From: GCA-2794515 sp033763335
Lineage (GTDB): Bacteria; Chloroflexota; Anaerolineae; Aggregatilineales; Phototrophicaceae
Assembly: GCA_033763335.1 (NCBI GenBank)
Contig: JANRKU010000080.1
Span: forward strand, 54,508 to 118,507
Length of the DNA stretch: 64,000 nucleotides
Direction of reading: 5' to 3'
Made by a program: the position numbers and the translations under genes. Of the stretch, positions 8,705-17,822 are shown piece by piece; the stretch's first letter is position 1; every line of letters starts with the position of its first letter. The notes beneath the pieces were generated by a model. The model was given only the letters and a program-made list of their open reading frames with translations. It had not been told where the DNA came from and searched no databases.

Positions 8705-11254
8705 TTAGCGTATCATCACACGGCTACCATTACCGCCCTTTTCGACCATAATATGCACAGGGAAGCTATCTCGCAATTCGTCAATATGGGTAATCACCAG
8801 CACCATCGCAAAATCGTCTTGAATGGCGGTGATGGCTTCCACCAATTTCCCGCGCCCATTTTCGTCTTGTGTGCCAAAGCCCTCATCAATGAACAGTGTC
8901 CGCAATTGCGCCCCTGCCCGCCGTGCCAATAATTGGCTGAGGGCAATCCGTAGCGCAAAATTGATGCGAAAGGTCTCCCCGCCAGAATACATCTCATAAC
9001 TGCGCTCACCGAGTTCATCGGCAATTTCGATTTCTAGCGCATCTTTTATGCCACCAGTGACCTTTTCTTCTTGGGTTTTGAGGCGCAAGTTCATGCGTCC
9101 ATCGGTCATACGGGTGAGGAGTTCATTGGCACTATTTTCTAATTCTGGGATTGCCGCCTCAATGATGGTCAGTGGCACGCCATCCTTGCCAAAGGCTTTG
9201 CGGAGTTCAACATACACCCCTTCTTCGCGCTTGGCAGTGTTCAAATAGCCTTGTAGCGTCTCTTTCCGCGCCGCTTGGTCATCGAGTGCCTTCAGTTGTT
9301 GGCGGGTGGTATTCAATTTTTCAAAAGCGGTGCGCTCACGGGTGGTTTGCATCCGCACTTCCTCATCCCGCGCCTTATATTCGGCTAAAAGGGCATTGAG
9401 ACGGGCAATTTCAATGTCTAACGCATCCACTTGGGTCTGAATTTCGGATTGGGCTTCGAGTAGGCGTTCCTCTTGTGCCACACCATCCGCAATGAGTTGC
9501 TCCATCGCAGGGGCAGAATCGAGTGCGATTGCCAATTTGGTATGCAAGCCTTCATAAGTGATATGTTGCTCAATGGCTTGACGGGCGCTATCGTGCGTGG
9601 ATTCATCATAGCCCAACCCACTTTGAGCATTATCCAATTGGGCGAGTTGTTGACGGGCATCATGGGCATAATCGTCCGTCTCCAATTGGGTCATCAATGC
9701 CTCTAATTGGGGGATGAGCGCATCCAATTGTGCTTGTGCTTCGTTGACAGTGGAAGACCGTTCTTCTAATTTACCCAATTGGGTGGTCACTTGTGATAGG
9801 CGTTTTAGGTGCTTATCCAATTGCTTGAGAGTCGTTTCATGCAATTTGATGGTCTCTGCCATTTGTGCTTGTACTTCTTGGTGTTTGCGATAGGCTTCGC
9901 GTTTTTCTTCGCGTTCACTATCCAATTGTGCCAAGAGTTCTGTGAGATGGTCTGCTGTGAGGGGTTGCCCACATAACGGGCATAGGGCTTTATCTCCATC
10001 TGATGAGAGCGCGTCTATGCGGTCTGTGAGGGTTGTCCCCTCCTCTTTGAGCCGTTCTAGCATCGTTTTGGATTCGGCATATTTTACTTTGGCTTCGGAT
10101 ATGGTGGCAGTCAGCGCGACTTGCTCAGATTGTTGCCCCATCAGTTCATCATAATCGGCTTTGAGTGCCTCTAATTCTGATGATACATCTTCTGATAGCA
10201 CGACACGCAAATCGGCAATACGGCGTTCTAATGCGGATAGTTCCCCTTGTAGGCGGGTTTGGGCGGTATTCAGTTCATTCTGTAGCCGATTGCGCTCATC
10301 TTTGAGCGAGGATAACTGCTTAAATTTTTCGTTAAATGAGCTATCTGCTTGACGGGCTTCTTGGAGGGCATTATAACCCGCCTCGATGGTCTGGCGCATG
10401 GATAAAATTTCTTGATAGTCATTCAATTTTTGCCGATTATTCGCCATCCGCGCACGGACTTCTGCCAATTGGCGCACAAAATCACGTAGGCGACCATCAC
10501 GGTCTGCACGGTTATTTTGGGCATTCCGTAGGTCATTGGGGGTACTTTCTACCTCTTTGAGTCGTTGACGCGCATTTTCTAGGGCAATATTTGCCTCAGC
10601 GTGAATTTTTTCTGCGGAGAGGAAATCTTGTTGCAACGCGGGGCGTGTGGCGAGTTCACGGTCTATCTCGCGGATTTGTATCTCCAACATGGTAATTTGG
10701 GCTTTGGCTTGGCTGGCGCGTTCTTTGGCAACTTCCTCATAATCGCGCCATTGGTCGAGTCCCAAAATATCTGCCAAGACCTTTTTCCGTTCAGCAGGGG
10801 CTTTGGTGGTGAAGGAATCGGCTTTGCCTTGTTGCAAAAATGCCGAATTGGTAAACGTGTCATAATCCAGCCGTAACAGGGCATTAATACGCGGTTGGGC
10901 ATTGCGTAGCCCACTTTCCATCACGGCAAAAAATCCCTCTGGTTGTTGGGCATAGAGGGTCAAATCGCCTGTGCTAGTTTTACCCTTAGACCGACGACGC
11001 AACACACGATAGGCAACACCCTCTTGCATAAAATCGAGTTGAACAGACATATCTGTCTGACCCAAATGCACCAAATCTTCGTCACGTTTGCCACGCGCCC
11101 GCCCCCATAACGCCCATGTGATGGCATCGAGGACGGATGTTTTTCCTGCACCATTCGCCCCTGTAAGGCACGCCAGATGAATCCCATCAAAAATGAGGGG
11201 TTCTGGGGAACGGTATGGGAGAAAATTTTTAATTTCGAGCCGAATCGGTATCAT
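8705..11254 (-). CDS. sbcC: SbcC/Rad50-like SMC-type ATPase
   Basis: The protein has 849 residues, somewhat shorter than typical SbcC (about 1000). It has an N-terminal Walker A (GANGAGKTS, 32-40), then long coiled coils interrupted near residue 425 by a zinc hook CPLCGQPL. It ends with an ABC-type signature YSGGETFRIN and Walker B/D-loop LFIDEGFGTQD. Such proteins form a dimer that, with the SbcD/Mre11 nuclease, processes DNA ends and hairpins. No sbcD is present in this window. The ATG overlaps the stop of the upstream BatA-like gene (ATGA, 11251-11254), so translation is coupled to a gene not usually linked to DNA repair. The many palindromes in this genome would be natural substrates, but that is speculation. 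Confidence 0.88.
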   Translation of the reverse strand: MIPIRLEIKNFLPYRSPEPLIFDGIHLACLTGANGAGKTSVLDAITWALWGRARGKRDEDLVHLGQTDMSVQLDFMQEGVAYRVLRRRSKGKTSTGDLTLYAQQPEGFFAVMESGLRNAQPRINALLRLDYDTFTNSAFLQQGKADSFTTKAPAERKKVLADILGLDQWRDYEEVAKERASQAKAQITMLEIQIREIDRELATRPALQQDFLSAEKIHAEANIALENARQRLKEVESTPNDLRNAQNNRADRDGRLRDFVRQLAEVRARMANNRQKLNDYQEILSMRQTIEAGYNALQEARQADSSFNEKFKQLSSLKDERNRLQNELNTAQTRLQGELSALERRIADLRVVLSEDVSSELEALKADYDELMGQQSEQVALTATISEAKVKYAESKTMLERLKEEGTTLTDRIDALSSDGDKALCPLCGQPLTADHLTELLAQLDSEREEKREAYRKHQEVQAQMAETIKLHETTLKQLDKHLKRLSQVTTQLGKLEERSSTVNEAQAQLDALIPQLEALMTQLETDDYAHDARQQLAQLDNAQSGLGYDESTHDSARQAIEQHITYEGLHTKLAIALDSAPAMEQLIADGVAQEERLLEAQSEIQTQVDALDIEIARLNALLAEYKARDEEVRMQTTRERTAFEKLNTTRQQLKALDDQAARKETLQGYLNTAKREEGVYVELRKAFGKDGVPLTIIEAAIPELENSANELLTRMTDGRMNLRLKTQEEKVTGGIKDALEIEIADELGERSYEMYSGGETFRINFALRIALSQLLARRAGAQLRTLFIDEGFGTQDENGRGKLVEAITAIQDDFAMVLVITHIDELRDSFPVHIMVEKGGNGSRVMIR

Positions 11255-13164
11255 GCCAGTTTTGCCCTTTTAAGTGGTTTTGCAGGTGCTTTTGGTGTTT
11301 TCATACGTTGATGATAGGCAATCCATTCTATCAGCAAGACCAACACTGCGAGTAGTGCAAACAGCCCCCATAGTTCTTGTTGTCCAATTTCTTCTTGTTC
11401 GGTGGTTAACAGGGTTGTGCCTAAAATCTGGAAATCTTCAAGGGCAACAGGGGCAATATCGCTCTCTTGGCGACTAAATAAATTCACAGCAAAGGGTTGG
11501 TCGCCGATAACATCGTTGCCTTCGAGCAATTCGAGTTGATAAATGCCTGTGGCGGCTGTATCGGCAAAAATCACGGTTCCCCCTGTGATGGGCAATGAGG
11601 CTTGTTGGGCATTATTCGGCGGGGTGATGCGGATGGTATCCGCAGATAAGGGAGGTGTGATGGGAATCACATCTCCCACCTGTGCGCTATCTATCAGCGT
11701 TAAAGCGACGCGTGGCGTGAACCATTCCAGCAGATTCGCCATCAACACAGGGTAGCTGATTTGTAGGGGCAAATCCGATTCGCGTAAATCAAATGGCAAA
11801 ATGGTAATTTGCCTGCCATCGGTCTCCCCTGCATATAAAATTGCCCCGCCTTGAACGGCTAATAGGGGTGTCGCCCATGATACATTCGACACTTCGCGGA
11901 ATCGCAAGAGATGAAATTGACTCATCTCCACAAAGCGAACACGCGGGTCGTTGGGCAATAAGACAATCGGCGCGTCAGTTTGGGTATTTTCTGCACCGAT
12001 AGTGAAATATGTCGTGCCATTGGGTGGATTGATAAAAAATAAATCGCCTTGTGGGAGTGTTTGTGGCATCATACCATCAAAAATATACACATCATAATCA
12101 CTAGGCAAGCCTAACGCACCATCCGTCCGCACCGTTTCGACATTGGGCAAACTGCGTAGCACCTGCTCAATGTATAAATTGCCCTCTGTGACCAATAACA
12201 CACGGCGCGATGCCGATGCCCCAGACACCGCATACGCATTATTATCCACCGAGAGATAATCTTCTGTAATGGCGTTCACCGATTGGCTGAGGCTGGCATA
12301 TACGGTCACAAATTCATCGGGCAAGGTGGCGATGATGGGCAAATTACTCTGAGGTGGGATTTGTACCGTTTGTGAATCGAATCGCTCACCATCTACCCAC
12401 AGGGTCAACACCATCCGCGCCTCAATTTGCCCGTAATTAGTGATTTGGGCGAATAATTCTGGTGGGGCATTGACCAAACGGCGGGTCGCAAGGGCGCTAA
12501 TGCCCACATTTTCTGATGATGTCCCCACAGGCAAATACCGCACGGTCACACCAAGCCCTTCTAGGCTGGTATTGTCTGGCAATCCACCATCGCCAATAAT
12601 GACCAGTGTTTGCTCTGTAGCGATGCTTTTTCCTGCCGCAAGGCTTAGGGCGGCATCCCAATCGGCTTGGGCAAGGCTTGGTCGCGCATTTTGAATGGCA
12701 GTCCGCAATTGATTATGGTCGGTGCTGGTAGCAATCAACACCTCTGGAATTTGTGCCACGCGGATAATCGTCATGGCATCGCCTTCTGGCAAGGTATTGA
12801 TGATATTCCCTGCGAGGCGTTTGGCGGCTTCAAACCGTGAATTACCATCTACATCAATGGCATTCATACTGGCAGAGGCATCTAATAGCACCGTCACTTG
12901 CCCCGCGCTGACGGCTGGCACAGTGAGATAGGGACGCGCCAACCCAAAGATGAGGAGTGCCAATATCAGGAGTTGCAGAAAAAGTAATATATTCCGCCGT
13001 AATTTTTGCCATGGGGTGTTGGCTTCGGAATCTTGTAGCACTTGTCGCCATAAAAAGGTGCTAGAAATGGTGACTTCGCGCCGACGCAGGCGGAGCATAT
13101 AGAGCAAAATGATGGGGACTGCCATCAATGCACCCAAAAAACCGAGTGGGGTGAGAAAGTTCAT
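11251..13164 (-). CDS. BatA/vWA domain membrane protein
   Basis: The protein has 637 residues. The N-terminal BatA-type segment FLTPLGFLGALMAVPIILLY is a membrane helix, with a second helix at about 57-78. A von Willebrand factor A domain follows with MIDAS motif DASASM. A large extracytoplasmic beta-rich region comes next, then a C-terminal helix (LWGLFALLAVLVLLIEWIAY). Together with the upstream DUF58 gene this resembles the MoxR-DUF58-BatA 'aerotolerance' gene sets, proposed to be chaperone-like envelope systems; no moxR is nearby. ATG 13164 is preferred over TTG 13170 because GAGG then has 9-base spacing. It overlaps the downstream sbcC-like gene by 4 bases. Confidence 0.82.
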   Translation of the reverse strand: MNFLTPLGFLGALMAVPIILLYMLRLRRREVTISSTFLWRQVLQDSEANTPWQKLRRNILLFLQLLILALLIFGLARPYLTVPAVSAGQVTVLLDASASMNAIDVDGNSRFEAAKRLAGNIINTLPEGDAMTIIRVAQIPEVLIATSTDHNQLRTAIQNARPSLAQADWDAALSLAAGKSIATEQTLVIIGDGGLPDNTSLEGLGVTVRYLPVGTSSENVGISALATRRLVNAPPELFAQITNYGQIEARMVLTLWVDGERFDSQTVQIPPQSNLPIIATLPDEFVTVYASLSQSVNAITEDYLSVDNNAYAVSGASASRRVLLVTEGNLYIEQVLRSLPNVETVRTDGALGLPSDYDVYIFDGMMPQTLPQGDLFFINPPNGTTYFTIGAENTQTDAPIVLLPNDPRVRFVEMSQFHLLRFREVSNVSWATPLLAVQGGAILYAGETDGRQITILPFDLRESDLPLQISYPVLMANLLEWFTPRVALTLIDSAQVGDVIPITPPLSADTIRITPPNNAQQASLPITGGTVIFADTAATGIYQLELLEGNDVIGDQPFAVNLFSRQESDIAPVALEDFQILGTTLLTTEQEEIGQQELWGLFALLAVLVLLIEWIAYHQRMKTPKAPAKPLKRAKLA

Positions 13165-13194
13165 AAGCAAAAGCCTCTACTATAAAACCTCACC

Positions 13195-13222
13195 GTAAGG
13201 GCGCAACATGTTGCGCCCCTAC
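13195..13222. repeat. GTAGGGG palindrome, GCAACATGTTGC type
   Basis: The inner palindrome GCGCAACATGTTGCGC is bounded by GTAAGG and CCCCTAC arms. It belongs to a family of eleven copies in this window and lies between the vWA and DUF58 genes, which may therefore not be one tight operon. Confidence 0.85.
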
Positions 13223-13238
13223 ATCCTATCTGGGGGTG

Positions 13239-13264
13239 TAGGGGCATGATATATCATGCCCTAG
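13239..13264. repeat. GTAGGGG palindrome, CATGATATATCATG type
   Basis: The inner palindrome GGGCATGATATATCATGCCC lies with TAGGGG at one end and a CTAG end. It is 16 bases from the previous copy and belongs to the same family with a different core. Confidence 0.85.
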
Positions 13265-13292
13265 TACCTTATAGATGAGGTCAAAAAATAAT

Positions 13293-14228
13293 TCATTTCA
13301 CAATATTCAATTTTCGCAAATCATAGAGTAGCACCCGCTCCAACGCCGTATCGGTGCTGACAAACAGGTAATGCACACCCCGTTTGGCACAATCGGCGCG
13401 GATTTCATCACGCCATTCCTCAACACGGCGGATATATGCCATTCGCAGGGTCGCATCTAATGTGACCTCTTGTGTTGTACCAGTTTCCACATCCACCAAG
13501 CGCAAATCACCTGTGAGGGGGGGCATTAATTCTTCTGGGGAGAGGATGTGTATCAATACCACCTCATGCCCTTTCCCTAATAACACATTCATGCCATCCA
13601 CATAACCCGATGGCGAAAACATATCGCTGAATACAAAACACAATCCCGCCCGCCCCGCCCGCATGGCATATCCGCGTAGCGCCACATTCAAATCGGTAGC
13701 ACCATCGGCAGTAAGCCCTTGTGCAAAACGCAATAAGCGGATGCTTTGCGCCCGTCCGCGTATGGGTGGCAAAAAAGAATCGCCAATAGCGTTGAGCGCC
13801 ATCATGGTCAGGCGGTCATTGGTGTTGAGGGCGATATACCCCAGCGCGCTCGCCAATTTTTTGGCATATTGAAATTTATTGAGGTTGGTAGATGGTATTA
13901 TGGGCGTGGTGGCTTGCTCATCGGCATAACGGGGATTGGGGAAATTCATGCTGGCGGAATTATCGAGGAGCAGATGAACGGCTAAATCTTCTTCATCTTC
14001 CAGCACCTTGATATAGGGGCGGTTGGTGCGGGCATAAACATTCCAATCGAGTCGGCGCAGGTCATCGCCCTGTGTGTAATTGCGATAATCGGCAAATTCG
14101 ATGCTCGTCCCGCGTTTATTGGAACGGCGTTCCCCTTTGATTGCCCCGCCACGCACTTTATTGGCGATGAGCATGAGGGGGTCTAATTTTTTGCGAATCC
14201 CATCATCTAGCAAAAATTCTGTGGTCAT
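13293..14228 (-). CDS. DUF58 domain protein
   Basis: The protein has 311 residues and is soluble. The DUF58 signature is present: YRNYTQGDDLRRLDWNVYAR. It leads into a vWA-like fold with LLLDNSASM, where DNSAS retains the metal-site pattern DxSxS. DUF58 proteins are usually encoded with MoxR AAA+ ATPases and BatA-type proteins. Here the BatA-like gene is downstream on the same strand, but the intervening 128 bases hold two palindromic repeats. Its role is presumably in assembly or quality control of envelope complexes, by analogy with the gene set. The start ATG 14228 begins MTTEFLLDD. Confidence 0.85.
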   Translation of the reverse strand: MTTEFLLDDGIRKKLDPLMLIANKVRGGAIKGERRSNKRGTSIEFADYRNYTQGDDLRRLDWNVYARTNRPYIKVLEDEEDLAVHLLLDNSASMNFPNPRYADEQATTPIIPSTNLNKFQYAKKLASALGYIALNTNDRLTMMALNAIGDSFLPPIRGRAQSIRLLRFAQGLTADGATDLNVALRGYAMRAGRAGLCFVFSDMFSPSGYVDGMNVLLGKGHEVVLIHILSPEELMPPLTGDLRLVDVETGTTQEVTLDATLRMAYIRRVEEWRDEIRADCAKRGVHYLFVSTDTALERVLLYDLRKLNIVK

Positions 14229-14259
14229 GTGTTCATCACCTCACCGCATGTTTGATTAT

Positions 14260-14287
14260 GTAAGGGCGCAACATGTTGCGCCCTTAC
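14260..14287. repeat. GTAAGGG palindrome, GCAACATGTTGC type
   Basis: Perfect inverted repeat with arms GTAAGGGCGC and GCGCCCTTAC around AACATGTT. It lies between the nitrilase-family and DUF58 genes. Confidence 0.85.
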
Positions 14288-14342
14288 GTTCCACAATTAG
14301 CCCTATTGTATCGCAAAGTTATGGGGAAGTGATGGACATCCG

Positions 14343-15152
14343 CTACGAGAGGTTTGGCAGTTTTATCACTTCGTATGTCTCTGGTCGTCTATCTTCAAAG
14401 ACGGGGATGGTATTTCGCACTTCTTTGATGCGGTCTAATTCAATTTCGGCGGTGAGCAATTGCGGTTCTTCACCCGCTTCGACCACAATCCGTCCCCATG
14501 GGTCTACAATCATGGAATGACCCCCATAGACGGTATCGCCAATTTTACCAGCCGTATTCACACCAATCATATAGCATTGATTTTCGATAGCACGGGCAAT
14601 CATCAACGCCCGCCAGTGTTCAATACGGGCAAGGGGCCATTCGGCAGGGATGACGACCATTTCGACATCTTCTAAGGCATAACGGCGGAATAATTCGGGG
14701 AAGCGCAAATCATAGCAGATAGCCAGCGCCATTTTTCCCCAGGGCAAATCGAGCGTGAGGGGCGATGAGCCTGCTTGCAAATATTTATCTTCTTCCATAA
14801 GGCGGAACAGATGAATTTTGCGATACACCCCCATCATACGCCCATTGGCGGCGAAAAATGCGGCGCTATTGCTCACTTCTAGCCCACGTCTTTCGAGCAT
14901 AGACCCAACCAAGCTCACTTTATTTGCGCCTGCCAGCGCCGCGACTTGGGCAAATAACCCTTCATTGAGGGCATCTGCATAATCTTTGGCGCGGTCTAGG
15001 GCATACCCCGATGACCATAGTTCTGGAAAGACGACTAAATGTGAGCCACGTCTGGCGGCTTCGAGTGTCCATTTTTCCATTTGAGCATGATTACGTTTGA
15101 CTTCACCCAAGTAAATCGGCATTTGTGCCAATGTGATGGTTAATTTTGCCAT
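14343..15152 (-). CDS. Carbon-nitrogen hydrolase (nitrilase superfamily amidohydrolase)
   Basis: The protein has 269 residues, the usual length of single-domain omega-amidase-like members. The catalytic triad is complete: Glu44 in VVFPELW, Lys112 in YRKIHLF and Cys146 in LAICYDLRFPELFRRY. Such cytoplasmic enzymes hydrolyse the C-N bond of amides such as alpha-ketoglutaramate or carbamoyl compounds. The CYDLRFPELFR context favours the omega-amidase/YafV-like branch, but the substrate is not determined. AAGGAT precedes the ATG. A REPIN-like doublet fills the upstream spacer. Confidence 0.88.
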   Translation of the reverse strand: MAKLTITLAQMPIYLGEVKRNHAQMEKWTLEAARRGSHLVVFPELWSSGYALDRAKDYADALNEGLFAQVAALAGANKVSLVGSMLERRGLEVSNSAAFFAANGRMMGVYRKIHLFRLMEEDKYLQAGSSPLTLDLPWGKMALAICYDLRFPELFRRYALEDVEMVVIPAEWPLARIEHWRALMIARAIENQCYMIGVNTAGKIGDTVYGGHSMIVDPWGRIVVEAGEEPQLLTAEIELDRIKEVRNTIPVFEDRRPETYEVIKLPNLS

Positions 15153-15270
15153 AGTATTGTTATATCCTTCAAAATAAATTTTGCGTTCATTGATAATGAC
15201 ATCATATCATGCCTGATACCCTTATAGGAATTAGCCTTATTGCCTATTATCGGGTGTATTTCAGCTTTGG

Positions 15271-15362
15271 GGCGGACATACGCTTCGCTAGTCAGCCCTT
15301 ACACAAAACACACTTTTTGGGGTGTAATGGCAGACTAGAGGCTTTAGCCTCGTATGTCAGCC
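15271..15362. repeat. REPIN-like palindrome doublet 2
   Basis: Two hairpins, at 15271-15297 and 15329-15362, lie in inverted orientation. The arms are GGCGGACATACG/CTAGTCAGCC and GGCAGACTAG/CGTATGTCAGCC. The inner palindromes are CGCTTCG-like and GAGGCTTTAGCCTC. The spacer is about 31 bases. The centres are about 61 bases apart. Confidence 0.8.
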
Positions 15363-15392
15363 ACAGATTTCCCCTAGAGTGAAATGCACCCT

Positions 15393-15944
15393 TTACCCGC
15401 GTGGGATGATGGCAAATTCACGCCATAATCTCACTATATGGGCGAGAATATCCTCGCGGGGCATATCTGAACGGATATGAACCTCGCGGATACCCGCTTT
15501 TTTGCGGATTGCCCATTCACTGCTCAATTCTGCCAATGCCACTGCGCGGTCATGTGGGGTGTGATATTGTGCGCCCATATTGACATGCAACCGATGAAGC
15601 ATCGCATCTAAATTGACTGTGAGGCAAAATACCTCACCCGTCTCTAAAAACCGTGTGAGATAATCTTGTTGGCGTAAAGTGCGCCCTGTGACATAAATAA
15701 CTGCCTGACGGCGTAACAATGCCTCAGATACCATATCTGCTTCTAATGATTTTAGCCGATTTTCGCCAAAATTTGCGCGAATCTCGTTGATGAACATACC
15801 TGCACGGTCAGCAATAGCAGAATCTATGCCAAAATAGCTCATTTTGAGTTGTGTCGCCAATTCTCTGCCAATACGTGATATATCTATTCCAATATACCCC
15901 GTTAAAATGAGATTGCGCTCAGAAAATGGCAATAACATAGACAT
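15393..15944 (-). CDS. Shikimate kinase-like protein with degenerate P-loop
   Basis: The protein has 183 residues. The order of motifs follows shikimate kinase: a first strand ILTGYIGID, then GRELATQLKMSYFGID, then the stretch IADRAGMFINEIRANFGE (compare AGMSIAEIF in true enzymes), followed by SLEADMVSEALL. In the P-loop the GxxGxGKS/T lysine and serine are missing (GYIGIDISRIG), so ATP binding by the usual mechanism is unlikely. It may be a regulatory or repurposed paralogue, possibly envelope- or sugar-related, but its role is unknown. ATG 15944 is chosen over TTG 15950 because AAAGG then has about 10-base spacing. It follows the HAD gene directly, suggesting an operon. Confidence 0.65.
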   Translation of the reverse strand: MSMLLPFSERNLILTGYIGIDISRIGRELATQLKMSYFGIDSAIADRAGMFINEIRANFGENRLKSLEADMVSEALLRRQAVIYVTGRTLRQQDYLTRFLETGEVFCLTVNLDAMLHRLHVNMGAQYHTPHDRAVALAELSSEWAIRKKAGIREVHIRSDMPREDILAHIVRLWREFAIIPRG

Positions 15945-15950
15945 AAGCAA

Positions 15951-16712
15951 TTAGCCTTTACGCCAATCGGGATACCAATCATCCAAAATAGATGGAATTT
16001 CGGTGAGGCTATATACTTCCGCGTCGGGCATAATTAGCCCCCCCGCAAAGGCACGTTTTTTCTCTAATACACGCATAATGGCTTTCATGCCAACACCTTG
16101 CGCCCCGCCAATATCGGCACTCGGATTATCGCCCACGAATACGGCTTCATGGGGCAAAATCCCCAATTCTGCCAATGCCTTGTTAAATACGCTCGGATGT
16201 GGTTTAAGATACCCCACATCGGCGGCAGAATAGCGACATTCTGGGAAATATTGCAACAAGCCATGTTGCTCTAATTCAATGTCACGTAATTTCATCGGTT
16301 GAAAGGCATTGGTGATAATCCCTGTCCGTAGCCCATGGTGACGGAACAGCGCGAGTGCTTCTGGTACATCTGGAAAAACCTTCACGTATGGAACGGCTTG
16401 CCAATCATACGCATCTAAACATTCATCCACATCCCATTGAACGGGGGCATAGCCCATATCTTGGGTTGCCATCGTGAGGATTTTGACCAAATGTGGTGCG
16501 ACATGGGTGTTACGGGCATTATTCCATGCTTCGCGGGAATGACGAAAAAAGGATTTGACAAATTCATCAAATGTGCCACGCGGTTTGCCAAATTGCGATA
16601 AATAGCCATATACCCCCATCAGACGGGGACGTTCTACCAGTTCCCAATCTTCAGAGAAATCGCCCCAGTCAATGAGGGTATCATCTAAATCAAATAAAAT
16701 TGCTTTGAGCAT
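15951..16712 (-). CDS. HAD family hydrolase
   Basis: The protein has 253 residues. HAD motif I is FDLDDTLIDWG (nucleophile first Asp, acid/base second Asp). Motif II is GIITNAF, motif III is in LKPHPS, and motif IV is VFVGDNPSADIGGA. A helical cap sits between motifs I and II (subclass C1). These enzymes are small-molecule phosphatases; the substrate cannot be inferred. It lies 9 bases after the SDR gene and directly before the shikimate kinase-like gene, so the three probably form an operon. Confidence 0.88.
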   Translation of the reverse strand: MLKAILFDLDDTLIDWGDFSEDWELVERPRLMGVYGYLSQFGKPRGTFDEFVKSFFRHSREAWNNARNTHVAPHLVKILTMATQDMGYAPVQWDVDECLDAYDWQAVPYVKVFPDVPEALALFRHHGLRTGIITNAFQPMKLRDIELEQHGLLQYFPECRYSAADVGYLKPHPSVFNKALAELGILPHEAVFVGDNPSADIGGAQGVGMKAIMRVLEKKRAFAGGLIMPDAEVYSLTEIPSILDDWYPDWRKG

Positions 16713-16721
16713 CGTGTTCCT

Positions 16722-17687
16722 TTAGCGTTTTGTAATCGGTGATTGAGCGCGGATGGTAAGCAAGGTTTGGTCAATGCCTACCTTATAGTTAGGATAACGC
16801 AATGACCATCCTAGCATATTTTTTGCCTTGTCATTGCTGGCTTTAATCCCCATTTCGAGCAACGGCGCGGTAGATTTATACACACGCGGACGCTCAAAAA
16901 ATGTCACCATCGTTTTGCGTCCCACCAGACCAACTTCATCGGCTAAATAGGCAATAAAATCGGTGGGGGTGACAGGGGAATCGTCTACAATATGAAAAAC
17001 CTCGCCCAATGGTTGGGTTTGTGCGGTCAATATAATGGCATTCATGAGGTCTTCTGCGTGTGTCCAACTGGCGAGTTTGGCTTCTTTGCCGCCTGTATAA
17101 ACAGGTCGCCCCAAATTGAGCGTATTGGTCACTTGTTGAAGCGATGTCGTATTGGCACTATAAAGATGCCCGACTCGCAAAATGGTTGCGGGCAATTCTG
17201 CATTTTTGACGGCGGCTTCGGCTTTGCGGAGCGCATCCACCAAGGGATTGGTTGTACGAATAAACGCGGTGGATTCATCGGCTTCGGTGACATCCCCATA
17301 AATGAAAATATGACTGGTATGCAGAAAAAATTTAACGCCTTGTTGTTTGGCGGCTTCTGCTATTGCTTGGGTGCTGGCGATAAGTTCATCGGTCTCATAA
17401 TTGATATTGCCAAATGGCACAGAAAAACGAGTGAGTGGCGAAAGGTGAAGCACCACATCGGTATTTGCAACTTTCATCATCCCTAAAATTTCGCCTGTAC
17501 GGGTGGGGTCTATCAGGACGGGCAAAATACCATCGGCACGGAGCGCCGTTGCGCCATCGCGTCCCGTGGCAATGCCTGTGACCTTATGCCCTAATGTCAC
17601 CAAACGACGCGCAATTTCGTGTCCGATTGGGGTATTTGCGCCTGTAACCAGCACATTATAAGTGTTTTTTGAGGTAATATCCGCCAT
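16722..17687 (-). CDS. NAD(P)-dependent epimerase/dehydratase-like SDR protein
   Basis: The protein has 321 residues. The nucleotide-binding Rossmann motif is VLVTGANTPIGHEIARRL near the N-terminus. The extended-SDR core continues with SHIFIYGDVTEADEST and a C-terminal substrate region. In the position of the catalytic YxxxK the sequence reads DALRK, so the lysine is plausible but the tyrosine seems absent; the protein may be a reductase-like binder or use an altered mechanism. I chose ATG 17687 (MADITSK) since AAGGAT lies upstream; an in-frame ATG at 17720 would add 11 residues. Likely first gene of the SDR-HAD-kinase-like operon. Confidence 0.75.
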   Translation of the reverse strand: MADITSKNTYNVLVTGANTPIGHEIARRLVTLGHKVTGIATGRDGATALRADGILPVLIDPTRTGEILGMMKVANTDVVLHLSPLTRFSVPFGNINYETDELIASTQAIAEAAKQQGVKFFLHTSHIFIYGDVTEADESTAFIRTTNPLVDALRKAEAAVKNAELPATILRVGHLYSANTTSLQQVTNTLNLGRPVYTGGKEAKLASWTHAEDLMNAIILTAQTQPLGEVFHIVDDSPVTPTDFIAYLADEVGLVGRKTMVTFFERPRVYKSTAPLLEMGIKASNDKAKNMLGWSLRYPNYKVGIDQTLLTIRAQSPITKR

Positions 17688-17764
17688 AGTCTGTTTTATC
17701 CTTGTGGTATCTGCCAACATCTTCTAATTATGCCACCAGAAGGGCGCATTAACAACCTATGCCG

Positions 17765-17793
17765 TTGTATATCCTCTCCAAAATTGGGATAAT
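17765..17793 (+). promoter_or_regulatory. Putative promoter of the M32 carboxypeptidase gene
   Basis: TTGTAT (17765-17770), 17 bases, GATAAT (17788-17793), located 29 bases before the ATG. Confidence 0.5.
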
Positions 17794-17822
17794 ATGGTCA
17801 TACACGAAAGGATTTTATACTT

